Of a stretch of 64,000 nucleotides of DNA, positions 45,824 through 58,464 are shown piece after piece (position 1 is the stretch's first letter; each line of letters starts with the position of its first letter). The stretch spans positions 12,190,735 through 12,254,734 of the forward strand of contig NC_133233.1 of assembly GCF_040436345.1 (NCBI RefSeq), read 5' to 3'. A program made the position numbers and the translations under genes. This DNA comes from Pagrus major (Eukaryota; Chordata; Actinopteri; Spariformes; Sparidae). The notes beneath the pieces are model-generated. The model worked only from the letters and a program-made list of their open reading frames with translations, had not been told where the DNA came from and did no database searches.

Positions 45824-47189
45824 GAGATCTAAGGTGCAATCTTGTGCAATCTCCTTGCCCCGGGTCACACATATGTACTTTAGCACCAACGTGCCGAATC
45901 AACCACCCATCTCTCTGATTGATGAGCTGAGTGGGTGCATCTCGTAAAAACTCGGTTCTCGCTGCACACCTGGGATCCTTATGCAATCCGAGGTGAGGCT
46001 GTGTCTTGCAGGAGATAGAGAGGATAAAAACAACTTCAGAAGTTCTGCTGGCATAAATGCATACATATGGTAAAGTGGTATTTGCAGATTCACAATAGTG
46101 ATAGAAAAGCCTCTGAGCCATAGTCTGAGGTAAGCAATCGAACAGATGTCGGATTCGGTTGTTCAAATAATGATGTACTACTCAACAGATGGTGATGAAA
46201 GAGAAGATCAGAGTATACATACATCCATAAGTTAGGCATGTGCCTAATGAAACGTTAAAGTATATTTTATTACAGTCTTATGACTCTTATTTTCTCCGCT
46301 TTGGTCATAATTTTTATAGGTTATGATAACAGTTATTGCACCAAGTTGATTGCTGAGAGCTGTGAACACTAACAGAAGTCAGACAGGGCAAGAAATGAGA
46401 GGTCAGAGTATTAGACAGGCTGTAAACAAGCCAAAAGTTCAGCCAGACTGTATTTCACAGTAAAATAGAGATAGTTGTAATTGTTAAGGTTAGGTAAAAA
46501 AACAGGGATCCAAAGGCAAGGCGCTAAGGCAGGCAGGAAGACGTGACAAAAAGTGACCTGTCTTCATTTTATTCATGCCACTGAGAGTAGCCAGAATTCA
46601 ACTTTAAGCACATGAGGAGCGGCAACGAAAACTGCATCGGATATCACCTGCTGATATCACCACCACAACACTAGACGGATGCATCGCACGTAATCAGGCC
46701 GTACTTTGTTTTAATTATATTCCCCATGACAACTGTGTTTACTTTGCTTGGTGAGCAGAAGGTGTGCTTTGGACATGGCTTTGCCAGCTGTGTGTTACTG
46801 AAAGGAGAAAATAACAGAGACCCTTTTTTTAACGTGCTGCATGTCATTTTCACTCTCAACAATCCCGAATGGCATCCAGGCTTATTGGAGCTGGGGTCCG
46901 CACAGTATCCCCATGGTATCTAGTTACATTTTTGAGGTAGCTCCAGAGCCTATGCCGGTAGCTGCCACTCATGCAGGTACATCCTAACCCCTTAATGAAT
47001 ATAAATGGGGCTAAACATGTAACGTAACAACATCTGGCAGATGAGCCTTTGTTGTCTCTTCCAAATATGTTTAACTAACCAGACTTCTTTTGAGTGATGT
47101 CAGCGCATTTCCACATTTTAGCAGCTCCTTTAATATTTGCCTTACTAAGGCTGTCAGATAATCCCCTAACATGACAGTTAATCTCTTAG

Positions 47190-47483
47190 ATGTGGTCTGA
47201 CACACCTCAAGAGGACCAACCAGCTGAATACTCCTCGCCTCCCCTTCTCATTACAGTGGCTGCTAAAAAATGCAAAACATACAAAAGGCATTCTCGAGAG
47301 CCAGGGTTCGGTTTGTCCTTTTTGGGCTACTGTAGTAACACGGCAGTGAAACATGACGGACTCCATGGGAGAATCCTCTCCTTCTGTAGATATAAGAGGC
47401 TCATTCTGAGGTAACAAAAACACGAATAATCATGAATATTATATTCCAGTTCTGCCCTTAAATCCTACACGCTGTACCTTTAA
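47190..47483 (+). mobile_element. Miniature element, third family
   Basis: Contains the block 'TTTGGGCTACTGTAGTAACA', then 'TAAGAGGCTCATTCTGAGGT' and the terminal 'AATCCTACACGCTGTACC' followed by TTTAA. I recall this block order from a frequent acanthomorph repeat. The frames on both strands here are part of it. The left boundary is approximate. Confidence 0.6.
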
Positions 47484-50400
47484 TATGGTTCTTTCTGAGC
47501 ATCAACACGATTAATTGTAACCAAGAATAGTGTGTATTTGCTCAAAGGATGAACCTTCACGTATTAACATTTCTATATAAAGATATTAAGTTATAGAAGT
47601 CGTATAAAGTGGAGAAAGCAAATCTCTTCTTCACGTCTACAGGAATAACTTTACTGCAAGAACATGTTGTGAACAACACATGCCCCCCCTCCTCCCTCCT
47701 TGCGTCCGTCATAGCTGCGTCCTTGCTCATACACTCATGTAATTGCAACAGACAATCAGATGCCATCTTTATGGGCGCATGGTACAACTGTCACAAAGTG
47801 TAAGAGCACGATGGAGCGCGGTCGATAAGTCCTGTCAAAAGAGCTTACGACACGCTAACGCTCCCCTCACCACCACGCGGTGTTGATTGTTCCACTGAAT
47901 CAGTCAGCGAGAGACGAGGGAGTCCTCCTGCTCTTAGCAGATGTCGCGGCCGATGCGTTTCCCTCTCTCTGATGTTGTTAATAAGAATTAATGAAGGGTG
48001 GTGGCGGCTGCGTGGCTGTTAGTTGCTGCGTGGGTAGAGGGGACGACTGTCCTTCTTTTATGTTAAGTTAACGCAAGGTGACAAAGGTGTTGGGAGAGGA
48101 TGAGGAGGTGACATGGGTAAAGCCTGAACGTTTGACTCTTTTCCCTCATCATGAAGAGACAGCAGTGACCCCTGCTCCTGCAACTTTTGGCTCACTTCGG
48201 ATCAGTGACTGCTGATTTTGGGAGTCCAGCTCGCCGACAAAATCTGCTTTCCATGGACACTTAACTTTGTGTATTTGTGTTACTGGAGGCTAAACTCGTC
48301 AGCTCAACAGCTCTTTAAAGACAGCTCTTTAGGCATATTAGATTGTGACCATTAATACAGCAGCAAGCAACTATTTGTTATGTAAATATTTAATGGTTTA
48401 ATAGACCATATTCACACTGCAGCCATTTTCCTTTGATGTAATGCTCAGGGTGGGAAACTCAAATGCTGGGAAAATGATTATTTGTCACCATTTCATAGCT
48501 TCCCAAGTGATCAGCAACAACAAAACGATGACAGTGAAAATCTGTAGGGCCATATTTCAGGTTAAAACAACACATTTGATAACCCATCAGCTAATGTTAG
48601 CATCCAAACACTTCCAAGCTAATGTTAGCATTGGATTACATTCTTCCAGGCTTAAATAAATGTGTCCAAGATGTGCGTGGATATTTTAGAAATAATAGTA
48701 GTTGAATGCTAAAGTTAGCTGTGGTCTAAAAGTTATCAGATATGTTGTTAAACCTTTAAATGTGGCCCTATGTCCCCAAAATGTCGAATGCCCTTCTTTC
48801 ATAGGACCTCCAACCATAGCCATACAACATCTGAGTTTTCCACCCTGAGCGTGGCATCGGAGAAAATGTCCACCGTGTGATGATACCTGAGTTATTACCC
48901 GAGTTTCTATGCTATTTTTCTTTCACAATCACAATCGTTTTCAACATGGCCACTGGGTAAGAAACTTTGTACTAAAATATGCTCCTGAAACATTTTGACA
49001 TCAGAAATAATGAAGTGACAGAATCCTATTTCATATCTGAAATCATATTTAATCATATTTGATTAACACTACCTAACGCTGCAGTTTGACATGAGCCAGC
49101 GTTTCAAAGCAGGACACAGAATGGTCATAAACCTTCCTCTTATTCTCCAGTAACAGAATGTCACATATTTCATTATTTTATGGATTTTTTAGCCTTTATT
49201 TGAAAATTGACAGTGGTAGGTGACGGATGATGACGCACAACGAGGATCCCCGCTAACTGCATGTCACAATGCGAGACTGGTTTAGTAAAGTCTTGGTCGC
49301 AATCTGGGTCAGAGTGTGTGAAACTACACTTGTGTTGATCAGTGTATTCTGCGTTGTTTAATGCCATATTTTGACTGCTTTGGTTTGTAATTGCTCGCCA
49401 CTGTCAGAATCTTTACACAGGCTGTCTTTAAATTGTTAATCAGCAAAAGAGTCGAGAACGTTCTCTGTTTTGAATTGACACTAAATATTTCTTATGTTTC
49501 TCTATAAACATCTTTATTTATTTCTTCTAATCCTGACTCTGTAGTGCTCAGATGACTTGCTGATGTGGTACAGGAAACAGGGCCACCTAGGTGCATGGCC
49601 TCTTTGGCAGTGATGTAATATGATGCCAATTAATTATGTGTATGATTATTTATTCACTATTATCAGGAGTGTTATGCGTATTCCTGGTTCTTGTACTTAC
49701 ATGGGGCCTGTCTTTAATGCATCTCTGTATATTATTTTTAACTTAATTAAAAAAGTTGTCTGGGGCAGCTCTTAATCAAAGTGTTTATGGGCCTTGGCAG
49801 CACTGATACCTCTGGATTCTGCAGATGTAGCAAGTCTCTCTGAAGTCTGTGTTGTAGGAGTCATTAATAAGGAATGTATGGACACATGAAATATCATCTT
49901 TCTCATTTCTGTGGAAGTTCAAGTACGTTGCTAAAACCACCCTAGTTAAATATTCTTATTAAATAACTTTTCACAGCTTATTTCACCTCTGCCCTCCTTT
50001 TCTCTGCTGGAGAGAGACAGAGAGAGGCACCTCTCCCTGCCACAGCTCCATGATGAGATGAAGTCATCAGTAAAAACTGATGATAACCCTACCTTATTAG
50101 ACCTTTGACCTCTCCCTCACCAGGCGGCGGAGTGAGGTCAGCGGTCAATAAGGCTGCCGCAGGCCGAGGGCACAGCTGGTAAAGTGGGTGGGTCTTGAGT
50201 GTTCAGGTTGGAGGGCCACCCCTGCAGTGTGCTGCTCCCCTCGCCTTCAGAAGTCAGTGGGAAGGTCGTCTCTAATTGGTGCCTCTGTCCTGGTTACCTG
50301 CTGTGGCCTCGTCGCTGCGCCTGTGCTTTGACTGCACTCAGGTTTGATCAGGGAGGACTCTGACTGTGAGGCCCAACCACACCAGCATTTTGAGATTCTG

Positions 50401-51848
50401 CCAACAGTCAGCACAAAGCCACATAAGGACGGAGTAGTTTCAGAACGACTGGCTCATCAACGTTTTGTGTTCTACAGTCGTAATAGTAACCCTTTATAAT
50501 ACCCATCATTAATAAATGTTAAATCTATATTTATTTAAACTTTAGTTATTTCACAGTTAACAATAAAGCATTTAATTGCTTTTGGTAGTGGTGAAATACC
50601 TATCAACTTAAGTTTGATTAACTATACATTTACCATTTATTATTTGTTTATTATGACGTGTTACCGCTGTGATCATTCTCGAACACTTTGGAGAATATCA
50701 AATGATGAACCGGAGGATGACTGAAATAAATCGACATCAAATAGACAAAAAGTTGACAATCTAATAAAAAAATAATTCATCCACTGGATACGTTAGCTGT
50801 TATTATCAGTTTATCTGAGTCTAGGTCACTTTTATCAGTTTAATTTCCATCTTTTAAGTTTTTTCAATTCAGATCTTTTTTTTTTAAAACCTGCTGCTGT
50901 CTTCTATTAAGGCCATTTTGGTTGTTGTCACCTATTTCTATTTTCTGCTACTTTATACTTCCACTCCAGTACATTTTGCAGGCAAATATTGTACTTTATA
51001 CTCCATTACATTTATTTGACAACTTAAGTTACCTTTCAGATTTCATGCTGCATCAGATCAGAACACATTTCAATTTACTTTATTTTATCAGTAATTGAAT
51101 AAAAAACAAAAACAAAAAAGATAATCAAAAGATTGCTGAATATGAGCAAATCGGGTGACCCATAGTATACAGGATATACATGCATGTATATTTAGGTATA
51201 ATTTACTTGTTCTTTTTGTTACTTAAGTACATTTATTATCAGATACTCGACTTTTACTCAATTACTTTCAGCTTTTCTCAAGAATGACTTTTTTATTGAT
51301 TGTATTTTATCTTAACATTTACTGTATCGATATTCTGCCTTCCACTGTCCAAGCCAATGATATCATGTGTAATGTCAGTGGTATTGAACTCTCTCTTAAT
51401 CTGACTCTTATAATTTGGCCTTACCTAACAAAAAATGTTGCTTTGCCAATCTAAAAGGCTAACGAGCTCCATGGTTTGTCATATACCTGTTTAACAGAAT
51501 CTTTTCATGGGCACAATAAGGGGTGTATCATTCCTTTACAGTCAACTTTTTCGCTCCCTGGCATCCATAACAATAAAGGTTTTATCTTTGCTTTTGGTCT
51601 GTAGCCATGGCATCATCACAAACATGTGAATCCAGAACAATCTGTCCAGCTGCAACTTATGTGGGCAAAGCTTCATTATTTACACCTCACAACTAGGGTC
51701 ATGTCTGATGCTGCGCATTCAAGACAGCATTCCAACCAAACTTTAACAAAACCGAGAGCACAAGGCCTTCTTTAATAGTAGACCACATCATAAACTGCCC
51801 AGACTAGTCACAAGGCTCGCTCAAATGACTGCGAGCTGTTTTTATCCT

Positions 51849-51991
51849 TCACATCTTCTTCACAGCACTTTGCCGCAAACACTCAGCGAGCCTTTCTTTA
51901 CGTAGCCTCACTGAACGGCGGCTCTGTCTTCTGGCTCGTTTACGCAAAACGAATTCTCGGAGAATGCGACGAGAACACAGTGAAAAAAGAT
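51849..51991 (-). other. Candidate orphan terminal exon between EEF1E1 and BLOC1S5
   Basis: Minus strand: a pyrimidine-rich stretch and CTGCAG acceptor, then a frame that encodes a very basic tail (RRILREFVLRKRARRQ, later LRKERLAECLRQ) and stops at TGA 51849. A second frame is open for 27 codons from the same acceptor. It lies downstream of EEF1E1 on the same strand, so it could be an alternative last exon or a readthrough exon. I see no upstream partner that fits by recognised homology. It may be chance. Confidence 0.15.
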
Positions 51992-53043
51992 CTGCAGAGA
52001 GGTCAGGGGTCATGAGCTGCGAATCCCTTTGATTTATTGGCACGGGGGTGAACATCATAGTTACATCAGATGACATAAAGCAGCAGACGTTAAGATACGT
52101 AGAGCCTGTTAGGGTGGAGGAAATTAAACATAAGGCTGAAATGGGAGCATTTTTACAGAATAAGACAATAAGGAAGAAGAGAAGCATTGAGGCAAACACA
52201 AAACTGAGTGTTTATAGAGTTTAGTATTTGTGCTCAAAGACTTTAGTGTGTACAAGTAACGCTTTGATTTATACACCAGCAAAAGCCTTGAAAATTGGAA
52301 TTTGATCAATAACAGCTGACTGAATAGACATTTCTCTCATCCCACCACACGTTCAGACTGTTCTTTGTCTATTTATAATTACCATTTAACATAATGTGAG
52401 TTTACAGGTTCTGCCACCACCGCCACGACTAAACCTGTTAATAGTGCTAACAGCAAACATCCAGCCAGCAGCAGTAAGGCTTTCAGACGCGCGGATCATT
52501 GTTCACATGTCACAAAAAGATCCCTCGGCCTCTGGGTGCTCTTTTTCTCTCTCTCCGTGGTCCCTCTCTCTCCAGTAGCCCCCCGTGGGAGCGTGAGGGT
52601 TGAAATGACACACAGTGGCTGACTGTCGCCCACGGGCCTGGGTTCTGGCCTTGGCTGGCTGGATCTGTGTGGCAGCTGGTGAGCCCGCTGCCCTCTCTGT
52701 GGCCTGCAGCATCAACAGTGGTGGTAGTGGGACTGATTGGAGCCTCACTCTGATCTCTGACTCTGGGGCTGACGCTCAACTGCTCGCTGCTGCCCACACG
52801 ACTGGTGGTGAGGAAGTGGGACAGAGAGCGGGGATGTAATCAGGAACACACACACATCGAGAGAAACTAAACTGTCCAGTGAAATGGCTGAGAGTTGCAT
52901 GTGAAAAACATAAACACCAGGGTCCTGATATGGCTGTAAGCTGAGAGAGGCCAATTCATCAGGGCAGAGAGATGGCAGAACGATGTGGACTCAGCATTGA
53001 CTGTGGTCATTATGGGGTTAGGATTTTTGAAAAGGCGACCACA

Positions 53044-53049
53044 TTTATT
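53044..53049 (-). terminator. eef1e1: Candidate EEF1E1 poly(A) signal
   Basis: TTTATT on the plus strand, AATAAA in gene orientation, about 0.8 kb past the EEF1E1 stop. It is the first canonical hexamer I found downstream. Confidence 0.35.
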
Positions 53050-53842
53050 TTGACAAACTGCTGCTGAAATGCATTGATATGGCATGAAGGAAGCTGCGTT
53101 TCCTCAGGACATAATGTACCGCCAGTTAAATAACATCTTATTAAGTCTTCTTTGAACCTGTAATACTTGTCGTGGCATATTCAAGGCTCAGATTACACAA
53201 AGAATCACCATTTAACCACCATTTATAAATAGAAACACCTTTTCAACAAGCTAGCAGCACTTCCCTTCAATGCAACCCATACAGCATTCCCTTTGAAAAC
53301 AACTTTACAAACTTCTGAAAGTCACACACAAATATTCAACCAAAAAACATAAAGGACAGACGTTATTCTCACAACTGAGCTCCCTAGTAACAGAATAAGG
53401 GTTAAGACACCAAACTTCTTTTGAATAAAGCAAGCAGGGTTGTATGACCAGAAATTCATGCTTCCTCTCCCAAAACTTGAGCCGATGGTACTGAACAATA
53501 TAATGATTAAAACAGACTTTTTTTAACTTAACTGGATTTTTTGGAATCGGGTTCAGAAGCTCATATTCATACTAAGGTTTTAGTGTTTTTGCTCTTTACA
53601 GATTTTCCCACAAGAGCAAACAGACAGTGTTCAGGTATGTGACCAGGACTAAACATAAAAGGCAGGAATCATGATCTGAAAAAACTGAAATAAAAGGAGA
53701 TCTTGGGTAGAAGTGACTATGAGGAAACATCCTTAAATTGTGATGATGATGGTGATGATTTCACCAAATAATTTGCCCATACGACAGATGAGATTGTGAC
53801 GAGTTGGGCTGGGTTGGTTGGGTGGATGGGTGGAGTCAGTTC

Positions 53843-53986
53843 TCAGTGGTGTCTGCTGGTGTAAATTCTGTTCCTGAGCACGGCTACGGGAGGGAGGTGG
53901 TGTCGGATTCCGGGGTAGTGCTGTATGTGGTCGAACCATCGTGTCACGTTTACATACTGCTCCTTCTCCTGGATGGCCAAGTCCAC
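53843..53986 (-). CDS. eef1e1: EEF1E1 coding exon 4 with stop
   Basis: 47 codons and TGA (53845-53843). It starts VDLAIQEKEQYVNVTRWFDH and ends LRNRIYTSRHH, closely parallel to the human C terminus. Acceptor CCAG precedes it. Confidence 0.95.
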   Translation of the reverse strand: MDLAIQEKEQYVNVTRWFDHIQHYPGIRHHLPPVAVLRNRIYTSRHH

Positions 53987-56900
53987 CTGGCGGAGAGAGG
54001 AGAAGGTGAGGTCAACACTGGTTAATCAGTTTTATAAAGTATATATTATTACATGCTGTTGTGCATTTATATTTTATGTAGTCAAACAACGCTTTGTCAA
54101 TTAAGTGATTATTTGATCAAAAGAAAATACATTTTCATTTTACATTTTATAGACTAAACAATTAATTGATTAATCATGAACATAATCTGCAGATTAATCG
54201 ACATTGAAAATAATCGTAAATTATAGCCGCAGTATTCACAGATTTCAGTTAATGCAGGTTATTTTATTTGAGATTTGTCTAAAGAGATTATCTGTCTTCA
54301 AAGCAATTTTTATGCCAGAAATGCAGACAGGGATATTTCAACTATACACAACTTTGCTTATTTGGTTCTGACTTTTTTTTTTCTTCTTATTTTTAGACAA
54401 AAACTGGATAATTTTACTTTTTTAAATTTTCTCCAGGACATTAAAACCCGAGACGGAAAATTCCTCTCCAGTCATACTGATCAGAACTGATAACTTGTGA
54501 TGCTATTAAGATCACAAGTTAACAGTTTTTATAGGTTCACAATTTTGTATGATCACAAGCCAAAAATCCTGGAAACCCCTGATTTAGACAGATTTTCATC
54601 AAATATAAAAAGTGACCAAAAAACAGAGATAAGAAAATTAGCTGGAAGGAAGAAATGATTCCTCTTATTGTGAACTTTTGAAGCTTTGCTCGCTGGAAGG
54701 TTTACTCCCCTTCAATTTTCCAAATCAGGAACTGAAGATGGCAGTGACAAATGTTAGTTAATCATGGCCTCTGAACTGATGACAAAAACTGCTCAGGTCT
54801 GAGGAAAGCCCCTCTGTGGAGTTCTGCCCGAGTTGCTCGGACTCTCATTACGACAAATGTCGCACAAGTGTTCTAGTAACTGCCCGTGATTGACAAGTTT
54901 GTGTCGAACAAACACACTTTCCTGTTACTGCACAACGCAGGTGGCGAAACATAATACTGAAATACATCAGGACGTCCTTGGAAAAAAATTTTATTAGCTG
55001 TGTGCTTTTTCACCATCTAATTAACTGAAATGTGGAAATTCCCCACACAGACAACAGTCCAGCCCAAAACCATTCTAGCATCAGTCAGGTTTAATGTTTG
55101 TGTAATGTTGTTTTCCATGAATTGAACATCAGGACAGGCTGTGGTTAAGGGTTGGGCTGGCTGACCCCTTGTCCCCGAGGTTAAAAACCACACTGATTGC
55201 AAACCAAAGTGACGCTCCTCTGCCTGGTGGCGGGGGGCAACCTTCCATCTCCGCCACAACCACTGACATCTCTCAACATGTGATCCCCCCCCTCCCCTCC
55301 ATCTCATTCCGTCTCTCCCATTTCTGAACTCACTTTTTTGGAATCCTTGAAGGCATAACAAACTTACTTGTCCTGGTCTGAGGCTAAAGACTTCACTTTG
55401 TGCCACATCACTTTATTTCACTGAAGAGAAGTGAGAATGTGTTTATAACCCGTGTGTTTATTGCCAACTTGTTCTTTGTGCCCTTTGGCCAAATGACTGG
55501 TCTAATTGTGTGTTATGCACTGTGACAAATTTCTTATTAAAGTTGTGGTTTGACTGAAGTGAGCACTGATAGGGAGGGAAAAGGATGGATGAAGGGATGA
55601 AGGAATGGACGAATGAGTGAGTCTCTGGTTAATCATGGTGAGAACAAGGCAAGGCAAATCAATCACATTTACCCCTGTACATGCAATCTTTGAAAAACTC
55701 TTTTCAAAAGTTCATTCATAGTTACATAAATCTTTAAATGTGACCCTGGAGTGCACCTAAATGAGTAAAGGTTTAACTGAACACTCTAAAAATCATATTG
55801 CATAGATAGAAATTAGTAGAAAATGTTCCTTTTTTTAAAGTCACAGGTTCTGAAACTGCAACCCTGATCCTAACCTAATGTAAGGATTTAATGTTTTTTA
55901 ACCCAAAACCTACGATTAACTAATCCAAACTAGAACTGCAATGGTTAATCGATAATTAGTAAACTATTGAATTGAATTGATTTACATTTTTCACTATCTC
56001 CTTCCATTTTATACACAAAGCAACTCATCTATTAATCGGGAAAATAATAGACACGTTAATTGACAATGAAAATAACTGTTCGTTCAACCCTAAACAAAAC
56101 CATTAAGTATCCCCAAAATTCCTTTCACTAAGTTGAAATTTACTTTACGTTTTAGCGACACATTACAGTTTAAGTGATTATAAGCGCTAAAAAAGTCTGA
56201 ATCCTGACACCTACAGGAGCAGCAGTGAGAGAAAATGTGACTTACTATGAGCGGATGGATTCCATAGTACATGAAAGTATCAGCTATGGTGAGCTGGTTC
56301 CCAGCCAGGTAGACCTTGTCTTGCAGGTAGAGGTTGAGGTCCTGCAAGAATAATTTCCACAACATAAAAAGCTTTGCAATGCAAATGAGGTTGTTAATTT
56401 ATGCTTTATGGAATGTAGTCCCATGTAAACACACTTGTCTTCACATGGCAGATGAATACATTATACATTAGGGGAGAAAATTATGTTAATATGAATAACT
56501 AATCAAGCCTCCTTGAAGAGAGGAGGTGGTGTTTTGGTCCTGTCGTGACTTATTCTGCATTTCACGAAAGTCTATTGTGGATTTATTGTAAATACGCTTT
56601 TATGCTGATGTTGAAAAACAAACTTAAACAAAAAAGAATTTCTTTTTAAAAAAAAACATAATTTTCCTCTCTTGATGGAGACATGACAGCAGGTTCGTTA
56701 ACCTATATATCTGTGGGTGCGTGAGGTACACAAGTCTGGATCCTAGCTTGCATGCGTGTGTGTGCTGTGCTACGTGGCTAGGAATAATATGTAACCTGAG
56801 GGGGTATAGCATCTCTCCCCATTACTGGCGACTTAGCACAGATGCTGTACAAAACAGACTATTTGTTTACTCCGCAACCAAATGACTCCAGCTCTCGCCT

Positions 56901-58428
56901 GCAAATCTAATGAAGCTGTCCTAAACTTGGGCATCGTCATGCGTATTCCGCAGTCCATGTCTGTGTGTGCAAAGTCGTGCATGGAAGTGCTGGTCCCAGG
57001 GGAAAAGACCATCTTTAGCACTTGTACATTGTGCGAAGGGAACACTCCACGCACACAGAGCATCTTGGGGGCAAATGGAGTTATTGTGCGGCAAGAGTGG
57101 GTGATGCCAAACAAGGCATGAAGACTGCAGACTTCCTCCCCTTCCACAATCAGATCCTTGCTTTTCTTAGCCTACAGCCATGGAGCTGAAGCCCAGTCGA
57201 GCATCAGAGGAGAGGCAGCTCCCCTGCAACCCCCACCCAACACATGGACCTCCAGACCGGGGTCCTTCTCTACCTACCCCCGCCTTAACCGTGCACCCAT
57301 AGCTGTGACCAATCATTGATACATTCAGATAAAACATTGCTGGGAGAGTTTGCAACAGAATTTTAACAGAGTACTGTTGTGTAATGACAGAGTTAGGGCA
57401 AACACTTTCAAAAATTAAAAAATGTGAAAAAATGTATTAGAATTTGTGTTTTTTATGCCCTCTGGGTGGGTCATGTCCGGGCTGGAAAAGCACAGCTGTT
57501 CATTTTTACATTAGAATGGAACTAATAAGCAAGAATACCACAAGATATATCTAAATTAATATTGCAGTTCATTGCATGTCTTTGTGCCCATTTCTTTCTA
57601 CGTATAGGTACTCAAGAGACCATTTATCATTGTTGCCTTTCTACATATTTGACTCTGACGTTACAGCTAGTAAAAAAAAAAAAAAATTCTGCTGGCCCTA
57701 AGCACACTGTTGATGAACTCTTGATACGGTAATATCAGAATACTGTTAACGCTTGAGGACATCTCAAATTAATGAATGTTTTCTACCTGTCACATTAATG
57801 GTGCACAGATTTTTGTCAAAAACAAACAGCCGTCTGAAGGAAGAAATCATTAAACCTGTAATGCTGCACATGGACTTCAAGATTTTGGTGCTCTCTGTTG
57901 ACGAAAGAAAACGTGAGGACTGACCCCGATATAATTGGCATTTGCTTCATACAACCAATGATAATAGTCTGTCTGTGGCAGAGAAAGTCATCCAGCACCG
58001 TTCTAATTTTCGACATGTATCTAACTTTGGGTTCAGGGCCAAATTGGCCTTGCTTGTCTGTCATCACATTACATGAGTGACAAGATGTTCACTTCAGAAA
58101 CAAGTCTCAGCTTGAAAAACTATGAATTTCTTATTTGCATCCCGGGGTGAGAAAGTTTAAGAACTCCTGCAGTTGACAGTTTTTATCTCTGGACAATTTA
58201 ATGTGAGATGACTGGTGTGCTTGAGAGAGAAGTGTTAAGGACAGAGATAAAGCAGCAGGACAGGACAGGAGGCCACCGGGGACCAGAGCAGAGCTGCTCA
58301 GGGCGACTTCCTTCTGTAAGTGGCACCATTAAAATATTTAAGAGGCCTGTCCAGATAGCATGCTGCCACACAGCATGACTCCTTAGCCATGCCACAACAG
58401 TGTGTCACGCTGAGAAGAGCGCGCGCAC

Positions 58429-58464
<36 letters not shown>

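Larger units (their letters stand above)
29790..53842. other. Intergenic region between BLOC1S5 and EEF1E1
   Basis: About 24 kb with no recognisable protein gene. It contains the BLOC1S5 promoter, short palindromes and tandem repeats near 30.5-30.9 kb, a miniature element at 33122-33370, a GC-rich island at about 33550-35130, the longest (CA)n tract (35994-36076), a family B element (36787-37128), many TG/CA/CT tracts up to 45.8 kb, dispersed repeats at 43575-43770 and 44050-44172, and a third-family element at 47190-47483. Stretches near 31.7-32.1, 44.8-45.1 and 49.6-49.9 kb look non-repetitive and rich in homeodomain-like words. From 50.0 to 53.8 kb I see little besides a possible orphan exon at 51849-51991 and a GC-rich patch at 52490-52860. 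Confidence 0.8.

Noticed and set aside
52615..52839. 74-codon plus-strand frame starting with a signal-peptide-like segment (VLALAGWICVAAG)
   Set aside because: A GC-rich patch with overlapping open frames on both strands, no splice continuation and no known family.
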